A stretch of 28,387 bases of DNA from Spongospora subterranea f. sp. subterranea. Its lineage: Eukaryota > Endomyxa: Phytomyxea > Phytomyxea > Plasmodiophorida. The notes under the pieces are model-generated. The model saw only the letters and a list, made by a program, of their open reading frames with translations. It was not told where the DNA came from and did not search any database. Made by a program: the position numbers and the translations under genes. The stretch is taken from positions 1-28,387 of the forward strand of contig JAUGWO010000318.1 of NCBI GenBank assembly GCA_049724395.1. The letters run 5' to 3'. Shown one piece after another: positions 1 through 7,463 of this stretch. Within the stretch, counting starts at the first letter, position 1, and each line of letters opens with the position of its first letter.

Positions 1-19
1 TGTATTCATATGGTTTCAG

Positions 20-298
20 GCTCATACGAAAGATGTTCGCGAGATTGTATCAATGCCAGAGAATATCATGTTGATCGAGCTGCCAGTAGAGTGTGCATCT
101 GACAGCTTGATGTGTAATGAACAAGTTACTGCTAACGGGTTCCACTGGCGTCTTGTTGCTCGCATCTCATCCACATCGGACACAGGCTCACATTTTTATG
201 CACACATCTTGCGTCAAGAAACCGTCAAAATTCCTGATTGGTATTATTACAACGACATGGAGAACGACGGCAGAGCCTGTTATGTGGAAGGCAAATAA
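20..298 (+). CDS. Terminal exon of a ubiquitin-specific-protease-like protein (copy 1, partial)
   Basis: The frame is open from the left edge and ends in TAA at 296-298. A 3' splice site (TTTCAG at 14-19) would start the exon at position 20, giving about 92 residues. The C-terminal half reads HWRLVARISS, then TGSHFYAHILR, then WYYYNDMENDGRA. A His plus aromatic cluster followed by a W/Y-rich strand and N/DD resembles the His box of C19 ubiquitin proteases (GHY.A.....WY.FDD..V). That family assignment is inference from motif shape; the Cys box would lie upstream, outside the window. A homologous exon lies at 17319-17642 on the minus strand. Aligned from their predicted 3' splice sites, both exons have 19 residues up to a shared hydrophobic Met-Leu/Phe-Ile, so the exon boundary appears conserved. 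A mariner element begins 33 bp after the stop. Confidence 0.5.
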   Translation, partial: AHTKDVREIVSMPENIMLIELPVECASDSLMCNEQVTANGFHWRLVARISSTSDTGSHFYAHILRQETVKIPDWYYYNDMENDGRACYVEGK

Positions 299-330
299 TT
301 CGAAAGCCGTGGTCTCTCTTATTATTAATA

Positions 331-2005
331 CTCCCTCCGTTCGGAAATAAGAATCCCACGCACATTTATTTTTTGTTCGGAAATTAGAGTCCCATTTTAT
401 GATTCTTTCAGGTCAAGCTTTTTTTTGCTTGACTTTAGTATGGCAACATCGCACAATAACGAGTCCGGAAGTATTCCTTTTCTCAAAAGAGTTGCCTTTC
501 CCATATGTGGGAGCTTGTAGTGGTTTCCTCCATTGATTTTCAAAATTTCTACCATGCATCGCTGAAGTGTCAAAAACGTATTATTTATTTAGCGTATCAC
601 GATCAATTTCGTCATATGAATCCTCTACTGCCTTGATTAGGTCATCAATGGTCTTTGGAGACTTTTGGTACTGCAAGGACTGAATGGCCCGAAAAAATCC
701 CAAATCTAAAACGTTCAGGTCTGGACTATTTGCTGGCTGGAACGTTAATTTGATTTCAAATCCGTCTTTGGCCGCGTCCACGTTAAATTCTGTATCAGAT
801 GGATCGAGGTGAGGTTTGGCGTTGTCCTGTTGCAAAAAGATCGGCTGCGACCAGTCCCGGGTCCATTTCGAACGAATTGCAGGCATAATGTCATGAATCA
901 AATGTCTTCGGATCACATCCTTGTTAACTGATTCAATGGGTTTAGTCACCATAGTGCCTGCAGGACGATTCTTGCTGCTCCTTTTGGCAGGCTCTTTGAA
1001 AACAAATGGAAAAATGCCTATTTTCCCAGAAAACCATCGGTTCCGCGACCGGTCCCATCTTGGTCTTGCAACTGCTGCCATAAACATTATCTTCTCTATA
1101 AACCGCTTACTTTTACACGTGCGGTAAGGCTCAGTTTCATCGGATGCTAAGTAAATTCGCTTGTCTGTTTCTGTCATGAAAACCCACTTCTCGTCAATGT
1201 GTACCACATTCATCATGTCATGGAAGACTGGTTCTGCGGCTTCATATATGTTCACCATCGAGATACAGAATCTGAGTCTTTCAAGCTTATTAGCTTCAGT
1301 TAAATATGGTTTCAAAGCGTTCGAATGAGGTTTAAGAATGCCTTGTTTAGAGACTGATACATTCAAAGCGCAAGCGATTGATCGAATATTTGTTCGCTTC
1401 TGCAATGGAATTTGTTTTACTTGCTCCGGCGTGATGACCGTTTCTTCCTTCCAACACGGCCTCGGTTTTTGGATGAAACTTCTGCTGGGCCTGTTCCAAG
1501 GATAGAAGAACTGACAGTTTTTTTCTGGCAACAGAAAAATTGGCGACTTGGCAACAAGATTGAACCGCGAGCAAGTTTTCCTGCGACACTCATTTTCAAA
1601 CGCTATTCATAAACGACACGTCTTTGACTATCTGTAACGTTTGTTTTCCCTTTTCTGTGTGCGAAATCTGCATCAACGATAAGATTTTCGAAAACTTGTT
1701 GCTCTCCATCAATGGTACTTCTCAGCGACTTGATGTTTTCACAGGGCAAATTCGGACCTACTCCTGGTGCAGACATGTTTTTACAAGAAAACTCGGCTAT
1801 GTGAAAGCAGCGGTGCCGTTGGACGTTTCGGACGAATACCCAACTTTTACCTCGGCGGTTTTAAGGCAAGTATTTATTGCTGGCGCTTCAAGATTGGACA
1901 AAGACTGCACCTATGCTTAATATTCCAATGCATGTTGAAATCAACTGGATGGCGCTAAAAATGGCCTTAATCCACGCAGTTGTTTGAAATGGGACTCTTA
2001 TGTTC
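331..2005 (-). mobile_element. Mariner-like DNA transposon (MLE1), decayed
   Basis: The left end is a TA (329-330) followed by a terminal repeat starting CTCCCTCCGTTCGG at 331. A subterminal repeat lies at about 375-398 (TTCGGAAATTAGAGTCCCAT). On the right, the inverted counterpart of this inner repeat is present at about 1985-2004 (AAATGGGACTCTTATGTTC). The outer right repeat that should follow is missing, and a MITE with its own complete ends begins at 2008. The transposase is on the minus strand. The terminal sequence follows the plant Stowaway/mariner consensus (CTCCCTCCGTYY), and TA target duplication is the mariner rule. Why the outer right repeat is lost is unclear: the MITE may have inserted at a TA there, or recombination between similar ends may have replaced it. 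Confidence 0.75.
480..1600 (-). pseudogene. Mariner-like transposase of MLE1, frameshifted
   Basis: The longest open stretch (581-1531, 316 codons) covers the catalytic core. All three acidic residues are visible: VVHIDEKW, IFLQQDNAKPH and FQPANSPDLNVLDLGFF, with 34 residues between the second and third. LGFFRAIQSLQ is typical of oomycete and plant mariners. The N-terminal DNA-binding part is scattered over other frames: GKLARGSI and VSSKNRGRVGRKK come from the frame at 1417-1599, and VANFSVARKK from the frame at 1347-1589. There are therefore at least two frame changes between about 1440 and 1560. The C-terminal tail (LQRCMVEILKINGGNHYKLP, then HMGKATLLRK) lies at about 480-575 in yet another frame, past a stop at 578-580. 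The protein would bind the terminal repeats and cut and paste the element. This copy cannot make a full-length enzyme. Confidence 0.85.
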
Positions 2006-2007
2006 TA

Positions 2008-2531
2008 CTCCCTCCGTTCGGAAATAATAGTCTCACGCACTTTTTTTTTGCATACTTTTGAAATTTTATTTTAGCTATAGAGAGGATCTTACCACGTCAA
2101 TGGAAAGGTAATCTTAGGAGCATTCCAAATCCGTTGTTTTGGTTTGAATTGAGCCCATATTGGCCGAGCTAGAGGGTGATAAAAATTGCGTCACTCAAAG
2201 TTTACCACGCAATATCTCAGTCAATTTTTACCCAAAGTGTACAATATTTCACAGGCTGCGGCAGATCGCGGGGTTCTCCATAACAACTCAGTCACGAAAG
2301 TTGTGTACACACCCTTTCGAAATCACGGTACAAAATCTTGCGGACTTTTATTTTTACGATTTTGGGCATCCATAATTCCAACATTTTTAGGTGAATCATT
2401 TAATCCTTCTAGGGAATTATACCACTCGGCAAACCCTTCAAAATGAGCTTTTCCACGGGATTATTCACTAAAAACTGACAAAGTTATACGCTAGTTTACC
2501 AAATGAGACTATTATTTCCGAACGGAGGGAG
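2008..2531. mobile_element. 524-bp Stowaway-like MITE with intact 28-bp terminal inverted repeats
   Basis: Both ends read CTCCCTCCGTTCGGAAATAA inward and continue identically for 28 bp (2008-2035 and the complement of 2504-2531). TA dinucleotides flank both ends (2006-2007 and 2532-2533), as expected for a mariner-class target duplication. The interior has no convincing coding region; short open frames at 2160-2446 look like chance. Perfect terminal repeats and an intact TA pair suggest a fairly recent insertion or good preservation. The outermost bases match those of MLE1, so a mariner of that type could have mobilised it. Confidence 0.85.
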
Positions 2532-2661
2532 TAGTAATGGTATTTTCTGGAGGGGGCCAGGTATACAACAAACTGGCAAGGGTAGATTTTGTCGCCAAAT
2601 TTAATGCGCTACGTGAACGGCCCTTGTCAGGGCGACTCCAACGGTACAATTCCCATTGTAA

Positions 2662-3822
2662 ATGAAGAGGTATTTCTCCTTGAATGTCAAAGCTGCGATC
2701 GTGACCGAGGCCTACTCTCAGGAAGTCATCCTTAAGGAGACCGCAAGGGAATATAGCATATCACCAGCGCAGATCAGAAGATGGAACAAGCAGAAGGTTG
2801 CTATAGGAGAAAATATCCAACGAATCGGAGAATTGAAAATTGTTCATCCTGGGCGTGCTCCCATCACTAATGCTGAAAGCTTGAACCAACTTCGGCAGTT
2901 TATTCAGATTTTGGCAGAACGACATCGAACCATTTCCGTTGGAACGATTTGTCGTGAACCGAAGAGGCTGGTTCCTGAAGAAGCGGATACCGATATGAAT
3001 ACTTTAAGGCAGCGAATGTATCGGTTTCTACGTAAGGATAACATTGTACAAAGACGGGCAACGCACGTTGCTCAGAATACCAGATATGACCAACAACAAA
3101 TTGACCAGTTCGTTGAGTATGTCAACGAAGAAATCCATCGTCTAAGCATCGGTCCAAATGATATCGTGAACATCGATGAAACGAATGTTGACTTTGGTTA
3201 CCCTGGCCCGACGTGGAACCAGGACCGTCAGTCTTCAATCGACCGGATCGGCTGCTCGAGTAACAGTCCTGCTCGGTGTCACAATGTCAGGAACCAAGCT
3301 CAACCCTTCTTAATTTTTGAAAGCAAATCTGGTGGAAGAATCATTCGAGAATTTACACAATTACATTATCCCGAAGGGTGTGTTTACACAGTTCAAGAAA
3401 GTGCATGGATTGACGAAACAACTTTCAGCCTGTGGATCGACACGATTTGGAAGCCATTTTGCGCGAACAAGCCGATCACATATCTTATCATGGACAAATG
3501 CAAAGTCCACCTGATGAACAGCATCGTTGTCCAGTTGCAGAACTGTGGAACCGAAGTTGACTTCATTTTGGCCGGGTATACCGCCAAATTACAAGTATTA
3601 GATGTCGGGATCAACAAACCCTTCAAGGATTATTTGAGAGTGGACTATGAATCGTTTACGATGCAGAACCCGGAAAATAAGGCCCCGTCGAGGCTTCATG
3701 TCGCTAAATGGGTTGCAAACGCTTGGGAAAGCATCAAGGAAATTTCAAGATTAAGAGTGATTTTTATTCTTCAACTGGAGCATATTCGAGTAGACGAAAT
3801 GAAGCCATCCCCTTATTCTTGA
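2662..3822 (+). CDS. Pogo/Tigger-type DDE transposase
   Basis: A 386-codon open frame starts MKRYFSLNVKAAIV. Residues about 1-50 form a helix-turn-helix (ETAREYSISPAQIRRWNKQ). A second DNA-binding region with VSVGTICRE/TLRQRMYRF-like helices lies at about 60-135. The DDE core carries NIDETNVDFG (about 172-181), YLIMDKCKVHLMN (about 272-284) and AGYTAKLQVLDVGINKPFK (about 297-315). There are 35 residues between the second and third Asp, in the range of pogo transposases, and LQVLDVGINKPFK is the classic third-Asp block. After WVANAWESIKE (about 355) the sequence stops resembling the family, so the last 30 residues may be out of frame. The MITE lies just upstream. A GGGGGCCAGG motif occurs in the same orientation before (2554-2563) and after (4208-4217) the gene, so these are not a simple inverted pair. 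Confidence 0.82.
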   Translation: MKRYFSLNVKAAIVTEAYSQEVILKETAREYSISPAQIRRWNKQKVAIGENIQRIGELKIVHPGRAPITNAESLNQLRQFIQILAERHRTISVGTICREPKRLVPEEADTDMNTLRQRMYRFLRKDNIVQRRATHVAQNTRYDQQQIDQFVEYVNEEIHRLSIGPNDIVNIDETNVDFGYPGPTWNQDRQSSIDRIGCSSNSPARCHNVRNQAQPFLIFESKSGGRIIREFTQLHYPEGCVYTVQESAWIDETTFSLWIDTIWKPFCANKPITYLIMDKCKVHLMNSIVVQLQNCGTEVDFILAGYTAKLQVLDVGINKPFKDYLRVDYESFTMQNPENKAPSRLHVAKWVANAWESIKEISRLRVIFILQLEHIRVDEMKPSPYS

Positions 3823-4615
3823 AAGTCTTGTTGCGTTTAACAACGTTGTCGCAGTTCTCATACAGTTGTAGGACTTGGCCGAATTTATTGGCAAACCTTT
3901 CTTTCGACCTGGCGACTAAGCTCCTCTGTAGGAATCCCACGCGACAGCTCTCGACGCAATCGCGAATCCGGTGGCATGCGATTGCCTGCTCCACTTGTCC
4001 AACAATGACGACCTTGAAGCGAATGAGGTCGCCCTCGTTCACCCAGTTACCCGAAGTACCGTGCGATTCACAAGAGCGACCGTTGCTATCGGAATGTAAC
4101 CCGACGATTTCGCCAACTCCCACATTATCCATTGGGTATTGAACCGAGATTACAGGGTTTGCATACTGCGAATAAAAATGTACATAGGGGGGGCCAAGAC
4201 TCCAAGGGGGCCAGGACACCAAAGTCTCGGCAGTATGTGTTCTATGTTAAGATTTGATACACTGAGAAGAATGCATTTCTGACAGCCGCTTGATAGGATG
4301 TGCCCCGCTTGAACAATTTCATGAAAAAAATGAAGAAGTCGTGATAGTTTTCCCTTTGTAATCAAAACCCGTAATGGGAGAGACGACAGCTTTTGAAGCT
4401 GCCTTCCACATAGCAGCTAGCATTGAGATGTGGCCGGCCTGTTGTGTGAATTAACGGTGTTCGTCGCTGCAATATGTGAGAAACTGAATCAGCTCTGTAG
4501 AAAAAAGAGTTAAGACACACTATGACTTAAGTTTCAAATTTTGGGCCAGTTTCTAAGCAATTTTGCAGGTTTTGGCCAGATTCTGTCACGGAGGCCCTAC
4601 CATATTCAACTTGAA

Positions 4616-4714
4616 AACTTGTTGAAAAAGCGCGGCCTTTTGCTCAACAAGTTATTGAGTTGAGTTTGGTGTCGGACGCTCTGACGAGCCTGTGACGCCA
4701 AATCAACTCAATAA
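4616..4714. repeat. Two adjoining hairpins (inverted repeats)
   Basis: The first stem is AACTTGTTGA (4616-4625) paired with TCAACAAGTT (4644-4653), perfect over 10 bp with an 18-nt loop. The second begins within its right arm: TTATTGAGTTGA..TTTGG.GTC (4652-4673) pairs with GACGCCAAATCAACTCAATAA (4694-4714), with one bulged base and one mismatch and a 20-nt loop. It is followed by AATAAA (4710-4715). This may be a tiny foldback element or an RNA terminal structure. I see no gene in 4221-4783 around it, only a short (TA)n tract near 4750. Confidence 0.6.
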
Positions 4715-4783
4715 AGACGAAAAAAGTGCATCCGAAATCTCTTTCTTTATATATATATTAGTAATAAAGCCCGCAGAAACTCC

Positions 4784-4830
4784 GAAACCACGAGTGAAAC
4801 CACGATAGAACCACGATAGAACCACAGTGA
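4784..4830. repeat. Short tandem repeats of a GAAACCACGA motif
   Basis: Four imperfect units occur in a row: GAAACCACGAGT, GAAACCACGATA, GAACCACGATA and GAACCACAGT, ending in GACGGTTTCG, which is complementary to the opening CGAAACC. They lie immediately upstream of the Crypton recombinase. Two similar motifs (AAAACCACT, GAAACCACGC) lie at about 7122-7141, beyond its 3' side. They may mark or lie near the element ends. That is inference, since Cryptons have no diagnostic terminal inverted repeats. Confidence 0.5.
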
Positions 4831-4833
4831 CGG

Positions 4834-6888
4834 TTTCGCCAGACGCAATGGTCAGTACTACCTGAGGGGGGTGCGTCGTCAAATGCAATCCGAAAGAACG
4901 CCTCCGTGTACCAGATTCCTGACGATATCAAGGTGGCCGCTGACGAGGGGCATCGAATTGACCATCAGACAGCTGGAGTTGACCACTTCTTCTGAGAAAC
5001 GGACGAAACTCGGCAGCAGGCCGCTGAAAGTCAACTCGGTCCTCAAGTACGAAACGTTTTTCAATGCGTTACGTTACATGTTTCTTTTGTAGGCGATTAC
5101 CAGAGCCTGCTGATCATGCTCGATCATCCCCCAGAGCCGTTCGTCCCGTCAATGTCGATCGAGTCTATTCAACTGCTTATCGACAGCAAAACCGGCGTCA
5201 AAGGGGAACCCCTCATCAATCGGCACGGGGTCTTGGTCAAGGATATATTCGGACGGCCAATGGTTGCCCAAGGTGGCTGGAACGATCCCGCGATCGTTGC
5301 ACAGTTACTGTCGGCGGTCAGCGGCATTCACTCTGCTCGACAGCAACGTGGCCAGTATCTCGAGGCATGTGATCGCTGCATTGCTGAAGACCAAAAGGGC
5401 CAGTTGGCAGGATGTGTCTTTCATCGTGGTACTCCCTTGCTGTGGCGAAAGGGTAATCCCAAGGAGTCAGAGTTGCTGACAAATGCTGTGAAGCAGACCA
5501 AGATTGACCGGCCTCATTATATGCCAAAGGGCGATACACCTCTGTCTCCATGGGAACTGATTTCAATGCGGACGCATCTGATAAGCCAGAACACAGTGTG
5601 GGATTTGATGATATGGACAATGCCCCTGATTGCCTGTAAACTGTTTCTGAGAGAGGATGAGGTCGGCTCGTTATCATTCGAGTCGATCAATTACGATCTG
5701 TGTATTGTCAACGATAATGGCACAGTTGAAGGGATATCTTGGATTATTCAGGGCAAAAGCGATCACGTCCCGGTAACTGTCATGCTATGGGCAGATAACG
5801 ACGTCCCCGAGCTGTGTCCAATACGACACTTGCTGTGTCTCGTTCATCTGACCGGCATTGCGGAAGGTTTTTTATTTTGCTCGAAAGAGAATTTAACTGA
5901 CCACATGAGAGCGCCATCTCGGCCGTGTTCATTTACTGAACTGATTTCGTATTCAACGTATCAGGAGCGATTTAAATCAGTCTGTCTGAAGCTGTTCAAA
6001 CGCGACGGTCCCTTTGGGAGCCATTCAAATCGTAAGACGGCGTATTTATTGGCGATCTGGGGAGGAGGTGAGGAAGGTGATACGATGCTGACCGCACGAC
6101 ACAAATCGTCAAACAGTGCAATGAAGTATCAGCAAGATGCCAAGTTTCTTTTAAGTGTTGCAGAGCGGAATCAACGGAACGTCAAGCAGGTCGTGTCGAA
6201 ATGGCGGCCCATCTACTGCCGCGATATTCAGATGGGACGATCTATCAATGCCTCCAACTCTAGTCGTGTCATGCGGTAGGATCGTTTGGCCACACACTTT
6301 ATGATGACTGTTTGCGGTGTCACTGCATCTTTATCTGAGGTATTGTCGATATCCGACATTGTTCGGACTACAATTGAGTACAGGACAACGCTCTCGACCC
6401 GAGAACAGCTTTTCGAATGTATCGACAGCCTGACCGACCTTGAACAAAAAGCAAATATCGGGACATTGCTCCATCGATATTTAGCGGAGCTCGAAAAGCC
6501 AGATTCGGGGCAAATCAATCTTTCTTCAACGGCGGCTGATTCGAACGAGGAAGAATCAGGATGTGAACAAGGCCCGGCAGGCGGCGAGGCGAAACGTCGT
6601 CGGTGTGGGGATGACGACCTTCCGGTTCGCCACCAGTTTAAAAACTTGGCGCCCTACGAGAAACTCGAACAGGTTGTCAAGATTTACCAAACAGTCGCCG
6701 ACCAGCGTGACCTCACCTCCAACGCCAGGATCTTCTTCTTGAATGTGGTGACGCCGATTTTTAATTGCCTAAGCAATCATTTTGCATCCTCGCAGAGTGA
6801 TTTTTTGATCAGATATCCGATCATCGCGCATTCTACCTTCCGTGCGAAGGTTTGCACTGGAAAAGGAACAGCCTGTCAAGACAACTGA
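4834..6888 (+). pseudogene. Crypton tyrosine recombinase with two in-frame stops
   Basis: One frame runs from about 4834 to a TGA at 6886-6888, interrupted by TGA at 4993-4995 and TAG at 6277-6279. The central open part (from Met at 5116, 387 codons to the TAG) contains the full catalytic set by position: Arg179 in LFLREDEV, Lys214 in QGKSD, His303/Arg306 in GSHSNRKT, His329 in ARHKSS and Tyr338 in AMKYQQD. A CxxC-x11-CxxH cluster (Cys85, Cys88, Cys100, His103) could bind zinc. After the TAG the same frame stays open for 202 codons and holds an acidic stretch, a basic KRRR patch and helical sequence, so this is the natural C-terminal region. The N-terminal side also reads as protein (VYQIPDDIKVAADEG). 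Two nonsense changes and no frameshift suggest a young relic. A different intron structure bypassing the stops is not excluded. Confidence 0.75.
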
Positions 6889-6966
6889 ACTGCAAACCGA
6901 ATAAATATTGTCACTGTCTGTTACTCCTACACATTGTGATTTGCGAATTGCCCACCGTATTCATCT

Positions 6967-7110
6967 CCCCACACCGACGACGTTTCGCCTCGCTGCTTGC
7001 CGGGTCTTGCACACATTCTGATTCTCCATCGTTCGAAGCAGCCGCCCTTGGCTTTTTAAGCGCGCCTAAAATAATATCGATGGATGTTCCCTTGGAACAT
7101 ATTCAGGAAA
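6967..7110 (-). pseudogene. Inverted fragment of a second Crypton recombinase copy
   Basis: Read on the minus strand, 7046-6967 matches 6531-6610 of the recombinase tail over 80 bp with about nine substitutions and no gap. The translation is parallel: NDGESECVQDPASSEAKRRR against NEEESGCEQGPAGGEAKRRR. Weaker similarity continues toward 7110 (the CCATCGATATT block and the AAAAAGCC block, with a deletion between). It is a rearranged remnant lying head-on to the larger copy. Confidence 0.75.
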
Positions 7111-7463
7111 ACTGCGCCAAAGGTAAAACCACTGAAACCACGCAATACTAGCCCTTTCTTTTATCAACGAATGGGCTTGCTGTGTTACATAGTGTATCCA
7201 TGAGCGGGCTACGCATCAATTTTCTATCAATCCGTACCCCACGGACACAAGACACCACGCGCCCACCTCCCCATGACTTAAACTGCGGAAGGCCGTTTAG
7301 CCAGTCATGAAAACGAGCTTTGCGCAGCCCCTTACAGTCAGAACTCAGTACAATGTCTAACATCTCGGTCCGTAATCCTGGAAAAACCGTAGTAGTTATT
7401 TGACACACCTTCAATTGCCAATCATAGTTAAATCCACTGGAACTTGAATCACGAGCTACAAAG
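7111..7463. other. Gap upstream of the E1 gene, no recognised gene
   Basis: The stretch contains the GAAACCACG-like motifs near 7122-7141. A 111-codon minus-strand open frame (7148-7483) overlaps the E1 start and resembles nothing I know. The E1 promoter presumably lies here, but I see no clear TATA or initiator element. Confidence 0.4.

Larger units (their letters stand above)
4784..6900 (+). mobile_element. Crypton-type tyrosine-recombinase DNA transposon, probably inactive
   Basis: The segment is defined by the recombinase gene and, tentatively, by the GAAACCACGA repeats on its left. Cryptons are DNA transposons that move through a circular intermediate using a tyrosine recombinase and lack terminal inverted repeats, so the ends cannot be fixed from one copy. 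An inverted fragment of a related copy follows at 6967-7110, showing the family is repeated in this genome. No reverse transcriptase or other element gene accompanies it. Confidence 0.7.

Noticed and set aside
1624-1958. Plus-strand open frames of 98 and 63 codons right of the MLE1 transposase
   Set aside because: They lie inside the mariner non-coding end, opposite to its gene, and show no motif.
3764-4222. 152-codon minus-strand open frame near the pogo transposase
   Set aside because: It overlaps the transposase 3' part on the other strand and has no family signature.
4871-5092. 73-codon frame as an upstream exon of the Crypton recombinase with a 46-bp intron
   Set aside because: The possible intron lengths do not bring it into the recombinase frame. 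The recombinase frame itself continues upstream past one TGA with protein-like composition.
4993-6279. A variant genetic code in which TGA and TAG are sense codons
   Set aside because: POLE2, MCM3 and E1 all end in TAA, which is suggestive, but the internal TGA and TAG occur only in decayed transposons and POLE2 uses TGG for Trp. Three genes are too few.
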